Of a DNA stretch of 64,000 nucleotides, positions 47,407-55,579 are shown piece by piece. The DNA is from Vulcanimicrobiota bacterium. Its GTDB lineage: Bacteria > Vulcanimicrobiota > Vulcanimicrobiia > Vulcanimicrobiales > Vulcanimicrobiaceae. Position 1 is the first letter of the stretch, and every line of letters begins with the position of its first letter. Below the pieces are notes generated by a model. The model had not been told where the DNA came from. It worked only from the letters and a program-made list of their open reading frames with translations, and did not search any database. The position numbers and the translations under genes are program-made. The DNA lies in contig DAHUZB010000033.1 of assembly GCA_027306785.1 (NCBI GenBank), positions 1 to 64,000 of the forward strand. Direction: 5' to 3'.

Positions 47407-49137
47407 ATGAAACGTGTCGTTGCCGCCGTCGCGGCTCTAGCACTCGCGGCGCTCGCCGCGCGCTCGTTCACGCTGCACGCGCGCGCCGCTACGCCGTCGC
47501 CCGGCTACCGTGCGATGGTCGTCACCGAGCAGCACCTCGCCTCGCAAGCGGGGATCGACGTGCTCGAGCGCGGAGGCAATGCGATCGATGCGGCGGTCGC
47601 GGTCGCGTACACGCTCGCGGTGGTCGATCCGTGCTGCGGCAATATCGGCGGCGGCGGCTTCATGCTCGTACGCATGCACGACGGCCGCGCGCGCTTCATC
47701 GATTTTCGCGAAAAAGCGCCGATGCGCGCCACGCGCGACATGTACCTCGACGCGCACGGAAACGTGGTGCCGATGCGCTCGCGTAAAGGGTGGCTCGCGA
47801 TCGGCGTGCCCGGCACCGTGATGGGCCTCGATCGCGCGCTGCACCAGTTCGGCACGATGCCGCGCGCCGCGGTGATGGCGCGTGCGATCGCGCTCGCGCG
47901 CGACGGCTTCGTACTGCAGCCGGGCGACCTGCTGCCGTTCAAAGGCGCGGCGAGCGAGGGCTACAGCGGACTCTATTCGTTCGAGAATCAGCCGAACGTG
48001 CGCGCCATCTGGATGCCGCACGGCAGATTTCCGTACGCGGGCGAGCGCATCGTGCAGACGAACCTCGCGCACACGCTCGAGCTGATCTCGAAGGACGGCA
48101 GCGCGGCATTCTACCACGGCCCGATCGCGCGCGCGGTCGTCGCCGCGAGCGAACGCAACGGCGGGCTGCTCACGATGAGTGATTTCGCGCACTACACGGT
48201 CGACGAATACGCGCCGACGACGTGCGGCTACCACGGGTACGAGATTCTCTCCGCGCCGCCGCCGAGTTCGGGCGGCGTGACGCTCTGCGAGATCCTCGAC
48301 ATCGTCGCGCCGTATCCGTTCTCGGCGTGGGGTTGGCACAGCGTGAAGGAGACGCACTATCTCATCGAGGCGGAGCGGCGTGCCTATGCCGACCGCAACG
48401 AGTATCTCGGCGATCCCACGTTCGTGAAGAATCCGGTCGCGCAATTGCTCGCGCCGGCCTATGCGGCGCATCTGCGCTCCACGATCGCGCCCGCCGCCGC
48501 GACGCCCTCGAAAGACGTGAAGCCGGGGCTGCACGTCACCGTGCACGAAAACAACGACACCACCCATATCTCGATCGTCGATGCACACGGGAACGCGGTG
48601 AGCATGACCTACACGATCAACGACTGGTTCGGCGCGGGCGTGATCGCGGGCAATACCGGCTTCTTCCTGAACGACGAGATGGACGACTTCACCTCGAAGC
48701 CCGGCGTACCGAACATGTACGGTCTCGTGCAGAACGAACGCAACGACATTCAGCCAGGCAAACGCCCGCTCTCGTCGATGTCGCCCACGATGGTACTGCG
48801 CGGCGGTAAACTCGTGATGGTGACGGGAAGCCCGGGCGGCTCGCGCATTCCCACGATCACGCTCGAGACGATCTTGAACGTGCTGGATTTCGGCATGAAC
48901 GCGCAGCAGGCGGTCGACGCGCCGCGCATCCACAATCAGTGGCTGCCCGACGAGATCCAGTACGAGCCGCATGCGTTCACCGCCGCGACGATGGCGACGC
49001 TGCGTGCCGACGGCTATGCGTTTAAAGAGATTCCGTTCTGGGGCTCGGCGCAGGCGATCGTGGTGAATCCGAATGGCACGCTGCAGGGCGGTACCGATCG
49101 GCGCCATCCCGCGGGAGCCGCGCTCGGCATTCGGTGA
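47407..49137 (+). CDS. ggt: Gamma-glutamyltransferase (glutathione hydrolase precursor)
   Basis: 576 residues with signal peptide 1 to about 28 (VVAAVAALALAALAARSFTL). Large-subunit motifs ERGGNAIDAAVAVAYTLAVV and DPCCGNIGGGGFMLV; small subunit begins at the autoprocessing Thr385 in DTTHISIVDAHGNAVSMT. Active-site loop RPLSSMSPTMVLRGGKLVMV and GSPGGSRIPT complete the family pattern. It cleaves gamma-glutamyl bonds of glutathione or related peptides outside the cytoplasm. GGAGGA lies about 12 bases before the ATG. Overlaps the HNH gene by GTGA (49134-49137). Confidence 0.94.
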   Translation: MKRVVAAVAALALAALAARSFTLHARAATPSPGYRAMVVTEQHLASQAGIDVLERGGNAIDAAVAVAYTLAVVDPCCGNIGGGGFMLVRMHDGRARFIDFREKAPMRATRDMYLDAHGNVVPMRSRKGWLAIGVPGTVMGLDRALHQFGTMPRAAVMARAIALARDGFVLQPGDLLPFKGAASEGYSGLYSFENQPNVRAIWMPHGRFPYAGERIVQTNLAHTLELISKDGSAAFYHGPIARAVVAASERNGGLLTMSDFAHYTVDEYAPTTCGYHGYEILSAPPPSSGGVTLCEILDIVAPYPFSAWGWHSVKETHYLIEAERRAYADRNEYLGDPTFVKNPVAQLLAPAYAAHLRSTIAPAAATPSKDVKPGLHVTVHENNDTTHISIVDAHGNAVSMTYTINDWFGAGVIAGNTGFFLNDEMDDFTSKPGVPNMYGLVQNERNDIQPGKRPLSSMSPTMVLRGGKLVMVTGSPGGSRIPTITLETILNVLDFGMNAQQAVDAPRIHNQWLPDEIQYEPHAFTAATMATLRADGYAFKEIPFWGSAQAIVVNPNGTLQGGTDRRHPAGAALGIR

Positions 49138-49529
49138 CGAAGAGCCTCTCGCTGCTCGCCGCGTGCACGCTCGCGCACGGTGCCGTACCGGGCCGATGCG
49201 CGTGGTGCGGTGCCGAGTTGCCCAAGCGTCGTCGCACCTGGTGCAGCGACCGCTGCGGCGACGCGTTTTGGGCGAATCATTGGTGGTCGGTCGCGCGCCG
49301 CACCGTCCGGCGGCGCGATCGCTACCGCTGCAAACGCTGCGGTCACAAGCCTCCGGGTCGCACGCACCCTCGCTATCGCACGCTACGCAAGACCGATCGC
49401 CTGGAGGTCAACCACATCGTTCCCGCGCGCGGCGATCACCGTCGGCTGAGCTGCGCGCATCACCTGGAAAATCTGGAGACGCTCTGTCTCACCTGCCATA
49501 AAGCCTATACGAAGGAGCAGCGCGCATGA
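49134..49529 (+). CDS. HNH endonuclease-like zinc protein
   Basis: 131 residues from GTG 49134. First zinc ribbon RCAWCGAELPKRRRTWCSDR then C (CxxC...CSDxC), followed by an HNH domain: RYRCKRCGHKPPG, LEVNHIVPARGD and HHLENLETLCLTCHKAYTKE. The His-Asn-His centre is in NHIVP...H. HNH proteins of this small type cut DNA; role here unknown. It is translationally coupled to ggt before it and the HAF-repeat gene after it (ATGA, 49526-49529), an odd set with no shared pathway. Confidence 0.85.
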   Translation: MTKSLSLLAACTLAHGAVPGRCAWCGAELPKRRRTWCSDRCGDAFWANHWWSVARRTVRRRDRYRCKRCGHKPPGRTHPRYRTLRKTDRLEVNHIVPARGDHRRLSCAHHLENLETLCLTCHKAYTKEQRA

Positions 49530-50662
49530 TCTTCCCGGCGCTCACCTTGGCGGCCGCACTCTATCGCATCGTCGCGATACCGACGCCCACCGGCGTGACC
49601 TCGCATGCTTTCGCGATCAACGATCGCGGCGTCGTCGCCGGGCAGATGGGGCCGGGCGCTTTCACGTGGGACGGAACGCACCTCGTACGCTATCGTGCGG
49701 ACGCGTTCTACTACCTCGACGGTGACTACACGAGCGTCGCGGTCTCGATCGACGACCATGGGTTCGCCGTCGGCCGCGACGCGAGCTACCGGATGCTCAG
49801 CATGAGCGGACTCGAAGTCGCGACTGCGGTCACGTTTCGTCACGGCACGATGCGTTATCTCAATCGAAAGATGCCTTCGACGTTCGAAGCCGACGGCGTG
49901 AACGATGCGGGATGGATCGTCGGAGCCTCTGCCTATCGCGGTTTCGTGCGCAGGCCCAACGGTCGCTACGTGGAGGTCGAGCCGCTCTCGACTCGCCCCG
50001 AGTACAACGGCACGCGCGCGACCGCGATCGACGACGAGAACGATATCGTCGGCGCGACGACGATTCCGGTTCCTTGGGCGCTCGACGGTAACGATCCCAA
50101 CGGTCCGGAGGGCGTCTCGTCTCTGCCCGTTCATGCGTTCTTGCTGCACCTCGTCGGGAACTCGCAGCGCATGATCGATCTCGGTACGATCCCCGGCTTT
50201 CTCGATAGCTACGCGACGGCGATCGCGGAGGACGGTACCGTCGTCGGATTCAGCGGAAGCACCGCGGATCCGAAAACGGTTCAGATCGACGGACTGAGCC
50301 ATGCGTGGATGTGGTATCACGGGCGCATGAGCGATCTTGCCGCCCTCTCGATGCGCGATTCCAGCGCGGCCTTCGGCGTGAACGATCGCGGTATCGTGGT
50401 CGGCTGCGATTCGAGTAACGCCGGTTACCGGTGGGGCAATACGAGTCCCGACGACACGCTTGCGACGCTGACCGCGGTGCGCTGGGTCGACAAACGCATC
50501 CAAAATCTCAACACGCTCGTCGCTCCGGGGTCAGGATGGTATCTGAGTTGCGCTCGCGCCGTCTCGCGTAACGGAACGATCGTCGGCGAGGGCCTCGATC
50601 GCGGGATCGCGCGCGCCTTCATGCTCGTGCCGCGCGAGCGCCGCGGCGCCCATGCCGAGTAG
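49526..50662 (+). CDS. HAF-repeat exported protein
   Basis: 378 residues. Repeated units of the HAF type: SHAFAINDRGVVAGQMGPGA, SVAVSIDDHGFAVGRDASYR, EADGVNDAGWIVGASAYRGF, SYATAIAEDGTVVGFSGSTA, SAAFGVNDRGIVVGC and ARAVSRNGTIVGEGLDRG. Such repeats build beta-propeller-like extracellular proteins of unknown function. The N-terminus MIFPALTLAAALYRIVAIP is a short hydrophobic export-like segment. The C-terminal 132 bases overlap the convergent O-antigen-ligase-like gene (50531-50662), the longest gene overlap in the window. Confidence 0.8.
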   Translation: MIFPALTLAAALYRIVAIPTPTGVTSHAFAINDRGVVAGQMGPGAFTWDGTHLVRYRADAFYYLDGDYTSVAVSIDDHGFAVGRDASYRMLSMSGLEVATAVTFRHGTMRYLNRKMPSTFEADGVNDAGWIVGASAYRGFVRRPNGRYVEVEPLSTRPEYNGTRATAIDDENDIVGATTIPVPWALDGNDPNGPEGVSSLPVHAFLLHLVGNSQRMIDLGTIPGFLDSYATAIAEDGTVVGFSGSTADPKTVQIDGLSHAWMWYHGRMSDLAALSMRDSSAAFGVNDRGIVVGCDSSNAGYRWGNTSPDDTLATLTAVRWVDKRIQNLNTLVAPGSGWYLSCARAVSRNGTIVGEGLDRGIARAFMLVPRERRGAHAE

Positions 50663-52390
50663 GATGAACCACATGACGCCGACCTTCGGATAGAGCGCCA
50701 TGCAGTCCACGATTTGGTGGAAGGCGAGCGCGATCGATCCGAGGCATGCGCCGAGCGCGAGCGGTTCGTTCGCTCGTCGTACGAAGGCGCCGATCGACGC
50801 AGCGACGAGCCCCGCGTAGGTCGCGAGGCCGAGCAGCCCCTGCTCGGCCAGCGCTTGGAAGAACGCACTGTTGGCATGCGTTCGCACGCCGGGCACAAAA
50901 CGCCCGACCGCGAGTTCGAAGTTTCCGGGCCCGATGCCGAGGAGCGGGTGCGCGCGCCACAGGCGGAACGCCGCGCTCCAGAGCTCGGTGCGCGAGCCGA
51001 GTCCGCCCGCGAACGCATCGCCGTGTCCGGCGAAGAGTGCCTGCAACGGCGCCGCTCCCGCGAACGCGGCGAACGCCGCGAGGGATGCCGCGAGATAGAG
51101 GCCGAGCGTCGCCGCGGCGGCGCGCCGCACGAGCGCGGGGCGAAGCGCGATTGCGAGCAGCAGCGCGAGTGCGATGAGCAGCGAGACGAACCCGGCACGC
51201 GAAAATGTGAGCGCACAGGCGAAGATGCCGAATCCGGCGGCGGCCCGCTCGAACGCTCGGCCGTCGCGGCGGAGCGCGAAGACGGCGAGCATGGGAACGA
51301 TCAGGCCGAGGAATCCCGCGAGTTGGTTGGGGCCTTCGAGCGGCCCGGCGATGCGCGGCACGGTGTGTCCGCCGATGAGCTCGGCTTGCGGCGCGCCGAG
51401 GCGCTCTTGCGCGAGCGCGGGGAGCATCACGGCGAGCGCGACGGTTACGAGAGCGACGCGTGCGATGCGCTCGTCGGGATCGAGTCGGTACGCCGCGTAG
51501 GCGACCAGCAGCGTCGCGAGATACTGCGCGCCCTTGAGCAGCTCTCGCAGTGCGGGCGCGTGCTGAGCCGCGTGCGGCGTCGAGAGCGCGAGCGAGATCA
51601 CGACCGCGAACTGCGCAGCGGCGAGGGTGACGAGCGCGGGCGACGCGCGCAGACCGCCGCGCAACGCGCGCGGCAGGAGCGCGGCCGCGACCGCGATCAG
51701 CGTCACCTTCGGCAGCGTGATCGTCGTGCCGTGCACGTAGGCGGCGATGAGGAACGGATCGGTGAGCAGCAGCGCCGCGAGTCCGTAGATCGGGCGGCGC
51801 AACGTCGCGCCGAAGATGACGAGCCCGGCGAGCGCGAGCAGGACGAAGGCGACGCGCGGCGGGAGCCACGGCTTGGGTGCCGGATCGAAGCGTTCGCCGC
51901 TGCGGGCGTTCAGAAACGCGACGTCGCGTATCAGAATGCTGAGTGCGCGCGGATCGTCGTTGAGGCCGCGCTCCTTCGGCACGAAGGTGCGGTCCGCGCG
52001 CAGGCTGATCTCGATCGTGCCGCGAGCCCCCGGCGGAAGATGAAAGGCTAGCTCCCGTTCGCCCGGCGCGATGCAGCAGATGCGCTGCTCCGGCATCGAG
52101 CCGATGCGCGCGCGCAGCGTCTCGCCGCCCGGTTCCCGCGCGAACGGGGGCAGATAGACGTTGAAGAGCAGGGTGTCGGCCTTCGGCGGCACCGTCACGC
52201 GCAGGCGCGCGGCCGGACCCATCCAGCAGCAGTTTCCGGGGTCGGTGCCGGGATAGAGGCCGTCGCGCACGTTCTCGCGCGTGAGACCGCTCGGATAGAT
52301 GCTCGGCGCCGATTGGGCGCGGACGCCGCCGACGCACGAGGCGACGAGAACGAGCGCGATCGCGATGACGCGCCGGATGAACCGCGGCAT
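50531..52390 (-). CDS. O-antigen ligase/polymerase-like membrane protein with N-terminal double-Cys domain
   Basis: 619 residues from ATG 52390. Signal-like helix (RRVIAIALVLVASCVGGV), then a soluble domain at about 35-165 with GLYPGTDPGNCCWMG and QRICCIAP (Cys105-Cys106), then about ten to twelve helices. The Wzy_C-type block has FSRAGFVSLLIALALLL, RAHPLLGIGPGNFELAV and THANSAFFQALAEQGLLGL. It likely joins or polymerises polyprenyl-linked polysaccharide outside the inner membrane. The N-terminal domain is not part of standard ligases and is repeated in the lipoprotein at 57525-58061. The C-terminal tail (HEHEGARDPAIEALADD) lies in the overlap with the HAF gene. Confidence 0.82.
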   Translation of the reverse strand: MPRFIRRVIAIALVLVASCVGGVRAQSAPSIYPSGLTRENVRDGLYPGTDPGNCCWMGPAARLRVTVPPKADTLLFNVYLPPFAREPGGETLRARIGSMPEQRICCIAPGERELAFHLPPGARGTIEISLRADRTFVPKERGLNDDPRALSILIRDVAFLNARSGERFDPAPKPWLPPRVAFVLLALAGLVIFGATLRRPIYGLAALLLTDPFLIAAYVHGTTITLPKVTLIAVAAALLPRALRGGLRASPALVTLAAAQFAVVISLALSTPHAAQHAPALRELLKGAQYLATLLVAYAAYRLDPDERIARVALVTVALAVMLPALAQERLGAPQAELIGGHTVPRIAGPLEGPNQLAGFLGLIVPMLAVFALRRDGRAFERAAAGFGIFACALTFSRAGFVSLLIALALLLAIALRPALVRRAAAATLGLYLAASLAAFAAFAGAAPLQALFAGHGDAFAGGLGSRTELWSAAFRLWRAHPLLGIGPGNFELAVGRFVPGVRTHANSAFFQALAEQGLLGLATYAGLVAASIGAFVRRANEPLALGACLGSIALAFHQIVDCMALYPKVGVMWFILLGMGAAALARHEHEGARDPAIEALADDRSVTRDGASATQIPS

Positions 52391-52442
52391 GACGCAAGGT
52401 CGTTCTCGCGCGCGGGGCCAAATGCTTGCGTGAGGTCCCGCA

Positions 52443-53525
52443 TTGTCAGGTTCGTCCGTCACGCCCGAGCCGAAAGTCGTCTCGGTCGTGCTCAATTGGA
52501 ACGGATGGCTGGATACGATTGAGTGTCTGGAGAGTTTGCTGCGGGCCGAGTACCGCAATCATCAGATCGTCGTCTGCGATAACGGCTCGCACGATCACTC
52601 GGTCGAGCGTCTGACCGAATGGGCGGACGGTCTGCTCGACGTCACGGTCGTTCGCGACGGCTCCGCCGCATGGTCCTATCGTCCGGCGCCCAAACCCGTA
52701 TCCTACGCACTCTTCGGGAGCGCCGCCGAGGCCTTCGCCTCCGGCGACGCGCCGACCGAACGCATCGTCTTCATCCGCAACGGCGCGAATCTGGGCTACG
52801 CGGGCGGCAATAACATCGGCATGCGTTTTGCGGTCGAACGCCTGCGTGCCGCATACGTCTGGATTCTGAACAACGATACGATCGTCGAGCGCGGCGCGAT
52901 CGCGGCGCTCACCGATCAACTGGCGCTCGCACCGGATACCGCGATCCTCGGGTCGCGCCTGATGCGACACGGCGATCCGGTGACGATTCAAGCGCTCGGC
53001 GGCGGCGCGATCGATGCGCGTCGCGCGCGGGAGACGCAGATCGGGCGCGGCCGCACCACGCACGAATCCATCGACGAACGCATCGAGCTCGAGCACGTGG
53101 TCGGAGCGAGCATGTTCGTGCGCGCCGAAGCGTTCGCCGATGCGGGACCGATCGACGAGTCCTACTTTCTCTATCGCGAAGAGACCGATTGGTGCATCGA
53201 ACTACGCAAGCGCGGCTGGCGGCTCGCCTACTGTCCGGAGAGCGTCGTGTGGCACAAAGAGGGCCGGTCGTTCGGTTTCAAGAGCGTGCTGCACGACTAC
53301 TACGCGGTGCGTAACATGCTCTTTCTGATCGACAAGCATTATCCGCGCGAACTTCCTTTCGCGTTCGTCACCTCGTTCGTACGCGCGACCGCTCCGAAGC
53401 TCGCGCGGCTGCAATTCCGACGGCTCCGTTACGTGCTCAAAGCCTACGTCGACTTCTTACGGGGCGTTCGCGGAAAAACCGAAGTGAACCCGGACTTGTT
53501 CTACATGCTGGAGCGCGGCGTCTAG
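52443..53525 (+). CDS. Glycosyltransferase family 2 (rhamnosyltransferase-like)
   Basis: 360 residues. GT-A fold: SVVLNWNGWLDTIECLESLL at the start, NLGYAGGNNIGMRFAVE, the metal-site AYVWILNNDTIVERGAIAAL (DxD-type NND), HVVGASMFVRAEAFADAGPI and DESYFLYREETDWCIELRKR are the blocks of dTDP-rhamnosyl-type GT2 enzymes. It extends a cell-surface glycan in the cytoplasm. Start TTG at 52443 has GAGG at 52432-52435; no ATG fits the fold. 3' end overlaps the convergent GT fusion by 69 bases. Confidence 0.88.
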   Translation: MSGSSVTPEPKVVSVVLNWNGWLDTIECLESLLRAEYRNHQIVVCDNGSHDHSVERLTEWADGLLDVTVVRDGSAAWSYRPAPKPVSYALFGSAAEAFASGDAPTERIVFIRNGANLGYAGGNNIGMRFAVERLRAAYVWILNNDTIVERGAIAALTDQLALAPDTAILGSRLMRHGDPVTIQALGGGAIDARRARETQIGRGRTTHESIDERIELEHVVGASMFVRAEAFADAGPIDESYFLYREETDWCIELRKRGWRLAYCPESVVWHKEGRSFGFKSVLHDYYAVRNMLFLIDKHYPRELPFAFVTSFVRATAPKLARLQFRRLRYVLKAYVDFLRGVRGKTEVNPDLFYMLERGV

Positions 53526-55529
53526 CGCGCGCTCGACCAGCGGGGTGACCGCGGTGTCCTCGAACGTACGCGCGGCATCGTAACCGCCGTCGGCGATGCG
53601 GCGCCAGAGTTCTTCATCGTTGTAGATCGCGAGCAGCGCGTCGGCGAATTCCAGCGCATCTTCGCGTACGATCGCGCTGTGCCCGTCGGCGAGTCCGATG
53701 CCTTCGGCGCCGATCGCGGTCGTGACGACGGGAAGTCCGCGCGCGATGCTCTGCACGATCTTGCCCTTCATGCCGGCGCCGTAGCGTAGCGGCGCGGCGA
53801 AGACGCGAGCGCGGTCGATCAGCGTCTCGACGTGTTCCACGTATCCGGTTACGCGCACGCGCTCGCTCGCCAGGCGCAGCACGGCCGGGGTCGGATCGGC
53901 TCCCGCAAGCTCGACGCCGAGATCGGGAGCCCGCTCCCAGACGAGCGGCATGATTTCGCGCACGAGTCGAACGACGGCATCGACGTTCGGTTCGTGACTG
54001 TAGTTCCCGACGAAGAGCAGATCGCGCCGCGCGCCGTACGATACGCGCAGATCGGCGCGGCGTTCGACGATCGGCACCACGTGTGCGCCGATCCCACCCT
54101 CGGCGAGCACGACGGCGTCGGACTCACTCGTCACGACCGTCACTTCCGCCTTGCGTGCGAGATCGAGCTCGATGCTTTGCATCGCCTCCCAATGCGTCTC
54201 GGTTCCGCGCACGTCGCCTTCGCGGCGCCTGCGCACGAAGTGCAGATCGACGGTATCGTAAACGATCGGCGCGCGCACCGCGCTGCGCAGCACGGGCAGG
54301 TAGCGCGAGAGCACATCTGGCCGCGCGATCCACGCGACATCGATCGGGACCGGCAGCGCTCGCAGTGCCGCCTCCGCGTCGCCGCGATGCGGAATCACCT
54401 CGATCCCGAGTCGGCGCGCGCGCGCGGTATAGGGCTCGTACGCGCCGCCGTCGTGCGCGACGAAGATCACGTGCCACCCGAGCGCGCGTATCATCCGCAT
54501 GATCGCGAGCATGCGCCGCGCGCCCGCCGAGCGATCGTCGAACGGGACGAAGGAGTCCATCACGAGCGCCGTGCGCCGACCGGCGATGCGCCGCGCCGCG
54601 CGCTCGATCAGCAGATCGTCGGGCGGCAGGTGTCGGGCGAGATCCTCCTCCCAGCGCCGCACGAAACCGGCCGGTGCGGATCGCACCTCGGATGCGTCGT
54701 CGAAGCGGATCGCGACGGAGGCGGGTTCGTAGAGCACGCGATACCGCGCGCGATGCAGGCGCATCGCAAGCTCGAGCGCACAGGCGTTCGCGTCGGCGAG
54801 TTCTTCGGGCACGCCGCCGACCGCACGCACCGCGTCGATGCGCAGCAGCACGCTCGCGCAGGAGAACGCGTCGATCTCGCGCGGAAACGCGCTCGCGTGC
54901 GCACGCGTGTTCGCATCCGCGCCGAAGGGTGAGACGGAGCCGTCGCGCCAGATGATGCCGCCCGCGTGCACGGTGCGGCCGTTCGGAGCGCAGAGCCGCG
55001 AACCGACCGCCGCGATGCGCTCGTCACCCCGGCAGGCGGCGACGAGCGTGCCGAGCCAGTCGGGCGCCACGATCACGTCCTGATCGAGAAACGCGATGAA
55101 ACGTCCGCGTGCCGCCGCGACCGCGCGCGCGGCGCTGCGTCCGAAGCCGAGCGCCGCCTCGTGGTGCAGCACGGTGATGCCGGAGCAGGCGGCGAGATAG
55201 CTGCGTACGGCGTCGGGGGCGGCGTCGTCGACGACCATCACCTCGCAGGGCAATGCGTCCAACTGCCGCAGCAATGCGTTCAAGCACGAAGCCAGGCGCG
55301 TGCCGTGCTCGGTCGCGACGATCGCGACCGTGACCATCGGCGCGCGTCGGCGCGGAAAATAGACGGGGCCGGATCGCACCCGCTCCACGAGCGCTCGCCA
55401 CGCGCGCCGGCGGGCGCGTGCCTCGATGCGCGCGTTGAGCAGCTTGCGCAGGCGCGCGGAGGTGCGCGCCGCTAAGGCGCGCACGCCGTGCGTGCGGGCG
55501 ATGGTTCTCGCGCGCGCCAAGAACGACAT
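53457..55529 (-). CDS. Bifunctional glycosyltransferase, GT2 domain fused to a GT4-type domain
   Basis: 690 residues from ATG 55529. Residues about 60-300 are a GT2 domain: APMVTVAIVATEHGTRLASC, EVMVVDDAAPDAVRSYLAA, and RGRFIAFLDQDVIVAPDWLG (DQD metal site). Residues about 330-680 form a GT-B domain: SFVPFDDRSAGARRMLAIMR, RDLLFVGNYSHEPNVDAVVR, AGADPTPAVLRLASERVRVT and VFAAPLRYGAGMKGKIVQSI, ending with GIGLADGHSAIVREDALEFA. It can add two successive sugars. Similar fusions occur in O-antigen and exopolysaccharide clusters. Confidence 0.87.
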   Translation of the reverse strand: MSFLARARTIARTHGVRALAARTSARLRKLLNARIEARARRRAWRALVERVRSGPVYFPRRRAPMVTVAIVATEHGTRLASCLNALLRQLDALPCEVMVVDDAAPDAVRSYLAACSGITVLHHEAALGFGRSAARAVAAARGRFIAFLDQDVIVAPDWLGTLVAACRGDERIAAVGSRLCAPNGRTVHAGGIIWRDGSVSPFGADANTRAHASAFPREIDAFSCASVLLRIDAVRAVGGVPEELADANACALELAMRLHRARYRVLYEPASVAIRFDDASEVRSAPAGFVRRWEEDLARHLPPDDLLIERAARRIAGRRTALVMDSFVPFDDRSAGARRMLAIMRMIRALGWHVIFVAHDGGAYEPYTARARRLGIEVIPHRGDAEAALRALPVPIDVAWIARPDVLSRYLPVLRSAVRAPIVYDTVDLHFVRRRREGDVRGTETHWEAMQSIELDLARKAEVTVVTSESDAVVLAEGGIGAHVVPIVERRADLRVSYGARRDLLFVGNYSHEPNVDAVVRLVREIMPLVWERAPDLGVELAGADPTPAVLRLASERVRVTGYVEHVETLIDRARVFAAPLRYGAGMKGKIVQSIARGLPVVTTAIGAEGIGLADGHSAIVREDALEFADALLAIYNDEELWRRIADGGYDAARTFEDTAVTPLVERALDAALQHVEQVRVHFGFSANAP

Positions 55530-55579
55530 GGCGCTTGCGTTGGAGGCCGGAGTCCCCGCACCCTTGAACACCGCGCGCC

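Noticed and set aside
47437-49107. A 556-codon minus-strand frame inside ggt
   Set aside because: Antisense of a gene with a clear active site; composition is that of a shadow frame.
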